A stretch of 64,000 nucleotides of DNA from LZORAL124-50-18 sp051208045. Lineage in GTDB: Bacteria > Pseudomonadota > Gammaproteobacteria > Pseudomonadales > Oleiphilaceae. Numbering within the stretch: the first letter of the stretch is position 1; every line of letters starts with the position of its first letter. The notes beneath the pieces were generated by a model, which was given only the letters and a program-made list of their open reading frames with translations, had not been told where the DNA came from and did not search any database. Position numbers and translations under genes: made by a program. Of this stretch, positions 52,559 to 61,713 are shown piece after piece. Location of the stretch: positions 558,001 through 622,000 of the forward strand of contig JBPJFY010000001.1 of NCBI GenBank assembly GCA_051208045.1, in the 5' to 3' direction.

Positions 52559-53884
52559 TCAGGCTCCCTGAATCACGGGGCGCGCGCCACTGAAGGCGTC
52601 GTGCAGAAATTGCTGCAATCGGGCTTCCAGAATTTCCTGGATTTTGTCACAGGGGATCTGTTCCAACAGTTCGTTGATAAAACCCATGCTGAGCATGGAA
52701 GCGGCTTTCTCCGGGGCAATCCCGCGGGACACCAGATAGAAGAGGCTCTCTTTATCCAGTTGGCCAATGGTAGCGCCATGTGCACACTTGACGTCGTCCG
52801 CGTAAATTTCCAGTTCCGGCTTGGTATCAATTTCAGCTTCAGAGGAGAGCAACAGGTTTTTGTTACTCATGTTGGCCAGGGATTTTTGTGCATCCCGGTG
52901 AATCAGAATCTGACCATTGAACACGGCGTGCGATTCGTTGTCTGCGATACCTCGATAGGTTTCCGAACTTTCGCAGTTAGGAGCAATGTGCTCAATGCGT
53001 GTATGGTTGTCATAGTGTTGGGCATTGCGCGTCAGGTAGGCACCGTTCAGCCGGCAGAATGCGCCCGCTTCCTGCAATTTTACCTGGATGTCGTGACGCT
53101 TGAGTTTACCGCCAAAACCGACATTATGTGCGTGAAATTGACTGTCGCGTGTCTGCTCGACCAGGGTAAGGCCAACATGCTGGATCGTTTCCGGCTCCAG
53201 GGATAATCTCACTAAATTTAATGTGGCATTGGGCGCCATGGCGACCTGCGTGATGGCGGTATTGAACTGACGCTGTGTGGTGGCTTGACCTTGCAGTGAC
53301 ACATACTCTTCAATGACCGTAGCCTCGGAGCTCTGGCCGGATTCGATCAGTAACCGGGCATGGGCTGAGCCTTCGTCATCAGTCGTCGCGAAGATCACCT
53401 GAATCGGGCTCTCGATGCGGGATTTGGATGCGATCTTAATGCGGATGCCGTCCAGCAGGTTTGCGCCATTTACCGCGGCAAAGGGGTGCTCGGCTAACTG
53501 CGCCGGTGCGCTCAGCTGACTGAGGAGGGTGTCGTCTGCGCCAGCGGCTGACAGTGGTTCGATCATCAGGCCCTGGTTGTCCTCAGGGAAGTGAGAAAGC
53601 CCGGACTGAAAGCGTCCATTGATGAAGACCACGCGATGCTCACCCAGTGGGGTGACATGCGCCAGAATATCAGTAATGCCGGTGGCCACCGGTAAGGGGG
53701 AAGCCAACTCGGGGGACAGGTCCAGATGTCTCGCTGAATAGCGCCAGTTTTCGGTTTTTCGCGTTGGGACAGTTCGCAGGATCAAGGCGTTTTTACCGGA
53801 CGCTCGTACCTGATCCATCAATGCATTGCTGTCAGCGACCGGTACGCCGAGGAACGGCTCTGCAAACGGTTTGATGTTACGCAT
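52559..53884 (-). CDS. sufD: Fe-S cluster assembly scaffold protein SufD
   Basis: SufD pairs with SufB and SufC to form the SufBC2D scaffold, and is needed for iron entry. The 441-residue beta-helix protein has the family C-terminal block DDVKCAHGATIGQLDKESLFYLVSRGI, with the conserved His of CAHGAT. Spacing is tight on both sides (9 bases from sufC, 5 to sufS), fitting one operon. Confidence 0.97.
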   Translation of the reverse strand: MRNIKPFAEPFLGVPVADSNALMDQVRASGKNALILRTVPTRKTENWRYSARHLDLSPELASPLPVATGITDILAHVTPLGEHRVVFINGRFQSGLSHFPEDNQGLMIEPLSAAGADDTLLSQLSAPAQLAEHPFAAVNGANLLDGIRIKIASKSRIESPIQVIFATTDDEGSAHARLLIESGQSSEATVIEEYVSLQGQATTQRQFNTAITQVAMAPNATLNLVRLSLEPETIQHVGLTLVEQTRDSQFHAHNVGFGGKLKRHDIQVKLQEAGAFCRLNGAYLTRNAQHYDNHTRIEHIAPNCESSETYRGIADNESHAVFNGQILIHRDAQKSLANMSNKNLLLSSEAEIDTKPELEIYADDVKCAHGATIGQLDKESLFYLVSRGIAPEKAASMLSMGFINELLEQIPCDKIQEILEARLQQFLHDAFSGARPVIQGA

Positions 53885-53893
53885 GCGGCCTCC

Positions 53894-54664
53894 TTACGCG
53901 TCGGATGCTTCGTTGATTCCCAGCCAGCCATAGCCTTTTTCTTCCAGCTCCAGAGCCAGCTCCTTGCCGCCGGACTTGATGATTCTTCCGTTGGCGAGCA
54001 CATGAACATAGTCGGGGACAATGTAATCCAGCAGGCGTTGGTAGTGGGTGACCATAACCACGGAGCGATCGGGTGACCGCAGCGCGTTGACGCCTTCCGC
54101 GACCACTTTCAAGGCATCGATATCCAGGCCGGAATCAGTTTCGTCGAGAATTGCCAGCTTGGGTTCAAGCATGAGCATTTGCATGATTTCATTGCGTTTC
54201 TTTTCACCGCCGGAGAAGCCTTCATTGACGCCGCGCTTTAAGAACGACTGGTCCAGATTGACCTGCTTGGCCTTTTCTTTGGCCAGTTTCATGAACGCGA
54301 CGGCATCCAGAGCTTCTTCGCCCCGGTGTTCGCGAATGCTGTTCAGCGAGGTTTTCAGGAATTGCAGGTTGCTTACACCGGGGATTTCCACCGGGTACTG
54401 GAAGGCAAGAAAAATACCTTCACGCGCGCGCTCTTCTGTCGACAATTCTTCAATGTTCTTACCCTGCAGAAGAATTTCGCCGCTGGTGACGTCAAAGTCT
54501 TCATTGCCAGCAAGCACTTGTGACAAGGTACTCTTGCCGGAGCCATTGGGCCCCATGATCGCATGTACCTCTCCGGGCTTGACTTCCAGATTGATCCCTT
54601 TGAGGATCTGCTTGTCTTCCACGGTCGCTTGCAGGTTTCGAATGGATAGCATTGTTTCGCTCAT
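53894..54664 (-). CDS. sufC: Fe-S cluster assembly ATPase SufC
   Basis: An ABC-type ATPase of 256 residues without membrane partners. Walker A is GPNGSGKST (38-46), the signature is EGFSGGEKKRNEI and Walker B LAILDETDSGLD. It energises the SufBCD scaffold. It lies 66 bases after sufB, the widest gap in the operon, with no terminator visible. Confidence 0.98.
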   Translation of the reverse strand: MSETMLSIRNLQATVEDKQILKGINLEVKPGEVHAIMGPNGSGKSTLSQVLAGNEDFDVTSGEILLQGKNIEELSTEERAREGIFLAFQYPVEIPGVSNLQFLKTSLNSIREHRGEEALDAVAFMKLAKEKAKQVNLDQSFLKRGVNEGFSGGEKKRNEIMQMLMLEPKLAILDETDSGLDIDALKVVAEGVNALRSPDRSVVMVTHYQRLLDYIVPDYVHVLANGRIIKSGGKELALELEEKGYGWLGINEASDA

Positions 54665-54730
54665 TAAGGCTTCTCGCTTATTTCATAACTTAATTCGTAC
54701 GCACTGACGGTGCCGTATGGGGGTGGCAGA

Positions 54731-56179
54731 TTAACCGACAGACCCTTCCAGGCTGACCTCAAGCAATTTGGTGGCTTCCACCGCAAATTCCATGGGGAGT
54801 TCTTTGAACACTTCCTTACAGAAACCGTTCACGATCATCGAGACGGCCTGTTCTGGGTCAATGCCGCGCTGGCGGCAAAGAAAAAGCTGTTCATCACTGA
54901 CCTTGGATGTGGTGGCCTCATGTTCAACGACGGCAGATTTGTTCTTGCTCTCGATATACGGAAACGTGTGTGCGCCGCATTCGCTGCCGATGAGCAACGA
55001 ATCACATTGGGTGTAGTTGCGTGCTTTGGCTGCACCGGGGCCGAATCGTACGAGGCCTCGGTAGCTGTTATTGCTTTTGCCGGCAGAGATACCTTTGGAG
55101 ATGATTGTGCTCCGGGTGTTTTTACCCAGGTGAATCATCTTGGTGCCCGTGTCGGCCTGCTGATAATTGTTGGTCAGCGCGACAGAGTAGAATTCGCCGA
55201 CGCTGTTTTCTCCACGAAGTACGCAGCTCGGATACTTCCAGGTCACGGCAGAGCCTGTCTCTACCTGTGTCCACGAAATTTTTGAATTCTTGCCGTTACA
55301 AGCACCCCGTTTCGTTACGAAATTGTAAATGCCGCCTTTACCTTCGTGATCGCCCGGGTACCAGTTCTGAACGGTTGAATACTTGATTTGTGCGTCGTCC
55401 ATCGCAACCAGTTCCACCACCGCGGCATGCAGTTGGTTTTCATCGCGCATCGGTGCAGTACAGCCTTCCAGATAACTCACATAGCTGGCATCGTCTGCAA
55501 CAATGAGTGTGCGCTCAAACTGACCTGTGTTGGCCGCATTGATCCGGAAGTAGGTGGACAGTTCCAGCGGGCATCGCACGCCTTTCGGGATATAGACAAA
55601 GGAGCCGTCACTGAACACGGCTGAGTTGAGCGCAGCATAATAGTTGTCGCGGTACGGTACCACACTGCCAAGATGCTTTTTCACCAGTTCCGGGTGCTTG
55701 TGGACCGCTTCTGAAATCGGGCAGAAGATGACCCCAGCCTCGCTTAACTGTTCCTTGAATGTGGTCGCGACAGAAACAGAGTCAAACACAGCGTCAACGG
55801 CGACGCCGGCCAATTTGGCGCGCTCATGGAGTGGGATGCCCAGTTTTTCATAGGTTCTCAGCAGCTCAGGATCGACTTCGTCCAGACTCTTGGGTGCATC
55901 TTTGGTGGATTTTGGGGCGGAGTAGTAGGAGATCGCATTGTGGTCGATCTTCGGATAGTGCACATGTGCCCAGTCGGGCTCTTCCATCGTCAGCCAGTGC
56001 CGGTAAGCCTCAAGTCGCCATTCCAACAGCCATTCCGGCTCTTTTTTCTTGGCGGACAGACGGCGAATGATGTCTTCATTCAAACCGGGTTCGAAAGTCT
56101 CCGATTCAATTTCTGTCACGAATCCATGTTCGTATTCATTTTTGATCAGTTCATCAACCGGTTTGCCGGTGTTGCTCAT
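54731..56179 (-). CDS. sufB: Fe-S cluster assembly protein SufB
   Basis: The scaffold on which the [4Fe-4S] cluster is built, 482 residues. Family blocks YIPKGVRCPLELSTYFRIN, VSYLEGCTAPMRDENQLHAAVVEL, KGGIYNFVTKRGAC and GECGAHTFPYIES-like sequence (SECGAHTFPYIESKNK) are present. It is the first gene of the sufBCDSATE operon and follows a promoter overlapped by a near-consensus IscR type 1 site. No regulator gene (iscR or sufR) precedes it, unlike many suf operons. Confidence 0.98.
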   Translation of the reverse strand: MSNTGKPVDELIKNEYEHGFVTEIESETFEPGLNEDIIRRLSAKKKEPEWLLEWRLEAYRHWLTMEEPDWAHVHYPKIDHNAISYYSAPKSTKDAPKSLDEVDPELLRTYEKLGIPLHERAKLAGVAVDAVFDSVSVATTFKEQLSEAGVIFCPISEAVHKHPELVKKHLGSVVPYRDNYYAALNSAVFSDGSFVYIPKGVRCPLELSTYFRINAANTGQFERTLIVADDASYVSYLEGCTAPMRDENQLHAAVVELVAMDDAQIKYSTVQNWYPGDHEGKGGIYNFVTKRGACNGKNSKISWTQVETGSAVTWKYPSCVLRGENSVGEFYSVALTNNYQQADTGTKMIHLGKNTRSTIISKGISAGKSNNSYRGLVRFGPGAAKARNYTQCDSLLIGSECGAHTFPYIESKNKSAVVEHEATTSKVSDEQLFLCRQRGIDPEQAVSMIVNGFCKEVFKELPMEFAVEATKLLEVSLEGSVG

Positions 56180-56256
56180 TCGATACGCTCCGCATTGTTT
56201 AAATTACAGACAAAAACGGGGAGTTGCCCCATGTCTGATAATGGGATTTCGAGGGT

Positions 56257-56289
56257 ATTGTACAATAACCAAGTAAATTAGTCAGGTAT
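56257..56289 (-). promoter_or_regulatory. sufB promoter overlapped by an IscR type 1-like site
   Basis: On the minus strand, CTGACT (56280-56285), a 17-base spacer and TACAAT (56257-56262) form a promoter about 80 bases before sufB. The 25-base stretch 56265-56289 matches the E. coli IscR type 1 consensus ATASYYGACT-RWWWY-AGTCRRSTAT at 22 positions by my count and covers the -35 and spacer, the position expected for repression by [2Fe-2S]-IscR. Confidence 0.65.
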
Positions 56290-56355
56290 TAGATTGGTAG
56301 CGGGGCGTTATTTTATTACTTTTTTCAGGAAAACAGAAATAAAGTTGGCGATTTT

Positions 56356-57486
56356 CTACTCGGTTGTCCCGGTCTCATGGGGGAGCCGGTCCGGTGGCAG
56401 AGCATTCTTAAGCTGCACGATACGGACGTTGGGCGGCAGCTCACTCAGTGCCTTAATGGCCTGATAGAACTTTCCATAATCATGACCATGCTGAATCAAC
56501 AGCGCCTGAAAATGGGGTACATAGGTGTGGTAGTTTGCTACGGTGATGAGTTTGGCGTTGTTGAGAGGCGTGTTGAACCAGTGGTCATAGCCACGGAAAT
56601 TCCAGTGCTTTGTGGTGGCAAAGTACGTCTCCCGCAACGTATTCAGGAGGTGCTGTTTGCGTGCATCCAGATCCGTGTCGTGGGAGGGTGGCGATGGGAA
56701 TTCAGCGTACAGCGCCCGTAACTGATCAATGGTGTCCAGTACGAGTTCGGTGAACACCTGTCGATAGTGAAACCTTGTCTGGTATTCCCGAAACTGTGTG
56801 TCCTGGTCTTGCGCGCTCAGCCATTGTTGTATCCCCGCGTTTTCAACGGCCGTGGCGAAGCTCTCGTTAAACACGGTATCGCCTGGAATATACAGCACTT
56901 TGTGGGCCAATTCGTGAAAGATCAGGGCGGCAAGGTCCGTATCGGAGCGGTATACAAAGGTGTTCAGCACCGGATCATCGAACCAGCCGAGTGTTGAGTA
57001 CGCTGCCACGCCTGACACATGCACATCCCAGCCTGCATCGCTGAGCTCGGTAGCCGCTGCTTCAGCGTCCGCCTGCGCAAAGTAACCGCGATAACTTTGA
57101 CAGCCTACCACAGGGTAGCACCAGTGTTTGGCACTCAGACTGTACCTGGGGGCAGCGGTAATGTTCCACAGAACATAGGGTCGGCCAGTATCCACATAGG
57201 CAGAATAATTCGCTTCGGGTTCCAGCCCCAGGTGTTGTTGGGCAAACCGTCGCGCTTCCTGAACTACCCTGAGTTTTCGCACCAGTGGTTCAGGGGTATT
57301 CCGGTCATTCAAGAGTGTCTCTATATCTTCTCGGGCGGCGAGCAGGGAAAGCTGGCCGTAACTGGCCTGACTGTAGTAGGCCAATTCGCTGCAGCCGACA
57401 AGAAATATGCAGGACAGAGTGCCGATCAGACGATGCAAAAGTGGGCTGCGAAGCCGTTTGGCGCGATGTATCACTGAGTTAGTCAT
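56356..57486 (-). CDS. Lipoprotein zinc aminopeptidase-like protein (COG4324)
   Basis: A 376-residue lipoprotein: signal peptide with lipobox LVGC (Cys32). The zinc motif HELAHK (His191, Glu192, His195) and a downstream FNESFA (Glu208) fit a gluzincin-like metallopeptidase. The motif and length match the predicted aminopeptidase family of COG4324. The cell-surface substrate is unknown. It lies downstream of the suf promoter region, transcribed the same way as suf but about 180 bases upstream of sufB; no terminator is seen between them, so read-through into suf is possible. Confidence 0.85.
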   Translation of the reverse strand: MTNSVIHRAKRLRSPLLHRLIGTLSCIFLVGCSELAYYSQASYGQLSLLAAREDIETLLNDRNTPEPLVRKLRVVQEARRFAQQHLGLEPEANYSAYVDTGRPYVLWNITAAPRYSLSAKHWCYPVVGCQSYRGYFAQADAEAAATELSDAGWDVHVSGVAAYSTLGWFDDPVLNTFVYRSDTDLAALIFHELAHKVLYIPGDTVFNESFATAVENAGIQQWLSAQDQDTQFREYQTRFHYRQVFTELVLDTIDQLRALYAEFPSPPSHDTDLDARKQHLLNTLRETYFATTKHWNFRGYDHWFNTPLNNAKLITVANYHTYVPHFQALLIQHGHDYGKFYQAIKALSELPPNVRIVQLKNALPPDRLPHETGTTE

Positions 57487-57664
57487 GAGTGCGATGAGAA
57501 AAAAGAAGATTCACACGAGAAAAATGGATTTATGTCTATACTAACAGAAATGTTCACACAAAAATCCAGCGGGTGAATCCGGTAAGTCCTGCCATGTGCA
57601 GTTACCGGCGATACGTTTATGTCCACAGCCTGAAGTGTGGCAGATTCATTTGACAGGGAAAAGC

Positions 57665-60600
57665 ATGGAACGGCGTACCAGCCAACGAAAACCCATACAT
57701 CTTGAGGCCAAGCTGAGTTGGCAAAAGCGCACCAATTGGCCGTGTACCATTGAAGATTTTTGTGCTGAAGGGATGTTCATAAAATTTGATGCCGCCTATG
57801 CCGATCAGGTCAAGTTCGTCTATGCGCAGCAGGCGGATAATGCGCTCAATGTCGTTTTTTCTGTGGGTGACAAGTCCTACGACATCGTCGTTAAGCCCGT
57901 ACGCATGGTTGAAAATGCTCTGGGTGTGATGTTCCTGAAGTCCCAGCCGGATGTGTTTGCCGCGATGCTGCGGGAATGCGCGCGAAATGCCGGTGGCGCA
58001 CAAGTGCTTCCCGAGAACAATAAAGCAGCCTTTGTCACCCGGCAATTTACGAAAGCACTGACCACACATATTCAGCCACTGGTTGAGACCTTTTTTGAGG
58101 TGGTCGATGTGAATCTCAAAGACGCGGCGGAACACGCGGCCACAGATCGTATCGCCAATGGCATTCTGGATTGTGCCTCGCTCATTGGTCGCAGCAAACG
58201 CATTATCACTGCCAACTTGATGGATTATCTCGGGTCGCCCTCCAAAACGCCAACCCCGCAAAACCAGAGTGAAAACTCCCTGAGCCTGATTGATAAGAAT
58301 GAGTTCGAAGATTGGCTCACGGTCAAGGTGATGATCACAAAAGCGGAAACTCAGTATCGGGGGCCGCTGCTGCAGCTGAAAATGCGTCTGGACAAAGTGG
58401 GCATCGTGAATGCCACCGGCTATAAGAACCCCTATGGCCCGGCCTTGGTGTGCTATGCCTTCAAAGCGGCGAGCGATCCGCTTAAAATGCTGAAACAGGC
58501 GGAAAAGATCTATTACAAAGCCTTTGAAACGGAAGTGCTGCACAAACTGGAAGCGCTCTATGTCGAGCTGAACCAGATATTGATTCGCCAAAATGTGTTG
58601 CCGGATCTGGATTTGAGCAAGTATTTGTCGTCGCAGAAGCCAACACACGCCGAGCCAAAGCCGAAAGAAGAAGAGAAAACCGCGACGGAAAACCTGCCAG
58701 CACCGGCGCCCGCTCCGTCGGGCGCAGTGTCCAGTGGCCCTTCATCCACAATGCCGGCGACGGATCGTTCGGATCACCCGGTGGCGCATCCACCAGCGCA
58801 GAGTGCCGGTTGGCCGAATCGAAGCACCTTACCGGTGGCCGAGGTCGAGGAGCTCGCGCCGGGTGCGGGTGAATCCGCAGGACAGGGCGGCGTGCCGCCA
58901 GCATCGATGCAGGAACACGGTTTTAAATCGGGGCATGCTCACCGGGACAGCATTGAACCGAATCGCGAGGAAATCCTGCGTAAAGCTCTCGTGCCACCTT
59001 TTGACCCGCAGAACGCCCCCCAAAACAGCTCGATCACCCAGTTTTCCGCCAACCGGTCCCAGGCGGAGTCTGTGTTCAGCACAGTAAAAAACCTGTTCAA
59101 TGTGCTGGATAAAACCCGTAAAGGGTTGTCGCCCGATGCGCCGGACCTTCCTGCGTCAGATAAGCCAAAATGGAGCCCGGTGGAGTTACAGAAGAGCCTT
59201 CAGCGCCTTCAGCAACTCACTGCGCGTGGCGAGGTGAGTGCGGATGTGCAGGCGTCGTTAACCGAGCGGGTGGCCTCGGAATTACAAAGTGATCATCCGG
59301 CACAGGAGAAAGTGCTGGATGTGGAGCAGGAAAAAACATTGGATGTGGTGGATCGCTTCTTTGTGAGCATGGTGTCCAGCGAAAAGATTACCGATCAGGT
59401 CAAAGGGCAGCTCGGCAAATTGCAGGTGCCTGTGGTTAAGCTGCTGCTCAAAGACAAAACCTTCCTCGAACGGCCTGATAGCCCCATCCGCGCGTTGTTG
59501 AACCGAATTGCCCAGTTGGGACTAAAAGGGGGGCGGCCGAGCCCGGTGGTTCAACAAAAAATTGACGGAGTGATTGATCGCATCAATGAGGAGTTTGATC
59601 AGGATACCGGCGTGTTTGATGAAGCGGTTACCGAGCTGGATTCCCTGATTGAACGCCAGAATCTATTGTACCGGCGTAATGTCGAACGCGTTATGTCGGC
59701 GGCGGAAGGGGCGCAAAAAGTTGACCTTGCCAAGCACGTGGTCAGTGATGAGATCGAAAAGCGGATTGCAGGCCGAAAAATTCCAAAAGCAGTGGTGTCA
59801 CTGATTAACGGCGGGTGGCGGGATTTATTGTCGCTGACTTACATTCGCCAGGGTGAAGACAGTCAGGCATGGCAGGAGTACCTGCGCGTCATTGATACGT
59901 TGGTCGAGTATGGCGACAATCCACACATGGATCTGAACCTGTCTGACCTCCTGAAAATTATTCAGGACGGCCTGTCGACCATTTCCTCCAATCACATGCC
60001 CTCGGGACATATTCGCGATGAGCTGAAGCAATTTATTGTCGGCAGTAAGGATCATGCCCCGGAAATGATCGAAATGCCGGAAAGTGAGCCCAAAGAAAAA
60101 GATCAGAACCTCAAAATGCTCGCCGAGTCCCGGAACAAAGGATTGGCGCGTTGGCTGCAGCGGGCCCAGAAGCTGGAAGTAGGGACCTGGATCAAGCACC
60201 TCAAGAAAGAGCAGGAACCGACGTTTATGCGTCTGGTGTGGGTGGGGAAGGGCTTCTCCAAGTTTGTGTTCGTGAACCATCAGGGCATGAAAGTTATTGA
60301 ACTGGATCTGATTAAACTGGCGGGTATGATGCAGCGCGGCTCCCTGGTGCACGATCCGGATTATGAAACGCCCATTGTGGATGAAAGTCTCGATAATATG
60401 GTCAAACAGGTCTATGAGAAACTTTCGTATGCCACAACGCACGATGAAATTACCGGCCTGACGAACCGAAAGGAAGTCGAACGCAGTATTGAACGAATGC
60501 TGGCAAAAGGCATTAAATCGGCGGGCTGCAGCTTGATATATGTGGATTTGCGTCAGTTTAAGATCATCAATGATTCGGCCGGCTACGATGCCGGAGACCG

Positions 60601-61690
60601 CTTACTGAAAAACATCGCCGAGCTGTTATCTTCGTATGCGCCCAAAGGCTCGGTTGTGGCCCGGATGTCGGGTAACGAGTTTGCTGTGCTGGTGGACAGG
60701 CCCGAGGTGGAGGCGTTGGCACGGCAATTCATCAAAGCGATTCAGGAGATGAAATTTCAGTGGGACGGACAGGAATATTCGGTCTCCTCCTGCGTGGGGC
60801 TGGCCATGTCCAACGAATACCTCACCAATACGGAGAAACTGCTGGGTGCCGCGGAGCGCGCGTGCAAAAGTGCGAAGAAGCTCGGGCCAAACCGATTGTA
60901 TGTGTTCAACTCCGACCGGAGTAATTTCTCACAACAGGAGCAGATTGTTGCCAAGGTGGCCGGGTTCAAGGATTTGAACAAAGAGCGTATTCTGTTGCGT
61001 TGTCAGAAAATTCTGCCCCTGCATCAGGAGTGCTTGTGGAGTACCCACTATGAAATTCTGTTGAGCGTTTATGATGACAAAGGGCATTTGATTCCGGCGA
61101 GCGAATTTGTGCGTACTGCCGAGCTGTACAACCGGATGCAGACCGTTGATCGCTGGGTGGTGGGGCACATGTTGGACTGGATGGCGGAAAACGAAGCGGC
61201 GTTGGGCAGAATGGGCGGCGTCAGTATTAACCTCTCGGGGCATTCGCTAAACGATGAGAATTTGCTGGAATACGTGTACGACAAATTGAGCCGCAAAGAG
61301 TCGCCCATCGAAAAGATTTGCTTCGAAATCACGGATGCGTCAGCAATTTCCAACCTGAGCGATGTGGCGGACTTTATCAAAGAGCTGAAAGAAACGGGCT
61401 GTCGTTTCAGTTTGGGCAATTTTGGCGCGGGAGCGGCGTCGCATAATTTGCTGAAAATGTTGCCGGTGGATGTTATAAAAATCGACGGTAGCTTTATTCA
61501 GGAGCTGGCCAAGAGTACCAGTGATCAGGCGATGGTGCGGTCGATGGCAGAAATGGCCCACTTAATGGGCAAAGAGGTGATTGCGTGCCAGGTGGAAGAT
61601 AAATCGGTGCTGGAGATGCTGAAAAATCTAGGACTGGATTACGCCCAGGGATTTGGAATTGAAAAACCCCGGCTGATCAGTGCGATTTGA
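57665..61690 (+). CDS. PilZ-DUF1631-GGDEF-EAL protein with degenerate motifs
   Basis: The start chosen is ATG 57665 (MERRTSQRKPIHLEA; AGGGA 5 bases upstream), giving 1341 residues. An N-terminal PilZ domain (1-105; RRTSQRKP) is followed by the DUF1631 region (about 110-900), including a Pro/Ala/Ser linker at 340-430. A GGDEF domain spans about 922-1090 with SGNEF in place of GGDEF, and an EAL domain 1105-1341 with YEILL for EAL, GNFGAG for DDFGTG and CQVED for AEGVE. Neither domain is likely catalytic, so the protein is probably a cyclic-di-GMP receptor or scaffold. No membrane segment. It is monocistronic. Confidence 0.88.
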   Translation: MERRTSQRKPIHLEAKLSWQKRTNWPCTIEDFCAEGMFIKFDAAYADQVKFVYAQQADNALNVVFSVGDKSYDIVVKPVRMVENALGVMFLKSQPDVFAAMLRECARNAGGAQVLPENNKAAFVTRQFTKALTTHIQPLVETFFEVVDVNLKDAAEHAATDRIANGILDCASLIGRSKRIITANLMDYLGSPSKTPTPQNQSENSLSLIDKNEFEDWLTVKVMITKAETQYRGPLLQLKMRLDKVGIVNATGYKNPYGPALVCYAFKAASDPLKMLKQAEKIYYKAFETEVLHKLEALYVELNQILIRQNVLPDLDLSKYLSSQKPTHAEPKPKEEEKTATENLPAPAPAPSGAVSSGPSSTMPATDRSDHPVAHPPAQSAGWPNRSTLPVAEVEELAPGAGESAGQGGVPPASMQEHGFKSGHAHRDSIEPNREEILRKALVPPFDPQNAPQNSSITQFSANRSQAESVFSTVKNLFNVLDKTRKGLSPDAPDLPASDKPKWSPVELQKSLQRLQQLTARGEVSADVQASLTERVASELQSDHPAQEKVLDVEQEKTLDVVDRFFVSMVSSEKITDQVKGQLGKLQVPVVKLLLKDKTFLERPDSPIRALLNRIAQLGLKGGRPSPVVQQKIDGVIDRINEEFDQDTGVFDEAVTELDSLIERQNLLYRRNVERVMSAAEGAQKVDLAKHVVSDEIEKRIAGRKIPKAVVSLINGGWRDLLSLTYIRQGEDSQAWQEYLRVIDTLVEYGDNPHMDLNLSDLLKIIQDGLSTISSNHMPSGHIRDELKQFIVGSKDHAPEMIEMPESEPKEKDQNLKMLAESRNKGLARWLQRAQKLEVGTWIKHLKKEQEPTFMRLVWVGKGFSKFVFVNHQGMKVIELDLIKLAGMMQRGSLVHDPDYETPIVDESLDNMVKQVYEKLSYATTHDEITGLTNRKEVERSIERMLAKGIKSAGCSLIYVDLRQFKIINDSAGYDAGDRLLKNIAELLSSYAPKGSVVARMSGNEFAVLVDRPEVEALARQFIKAIQEMKFQWDGQEYSVSSCVGLAMSNEYLTNTEKLLGAAERACKSAKKLGPNRLYVFNSDRSNFSQQEQIVAKVAGFKDLNKERILLRCQKILPLHQECLWSTHYEILLSVYDDKGHLIPASEFVRTAELYNRMQTVDRWVVGHMLDWMAENEAALGRMGGVSINLSGHSLNDENLLEYVYDKLSRKESPIEKICFEITDASAISNLSDVADFIKELKETGCRFSLGNFGAGAASHNLLKMLPVDVIKIDGSFIQELAKSTSDQAMVRSMAEMAHLMGKEVIACQVEDKSVLEMLKNLGLDYAQGFGIEKPRLISAI

Positions 61691-61713
61691 TGCCTGCGGA
61701 CTGCGCACCGCTT

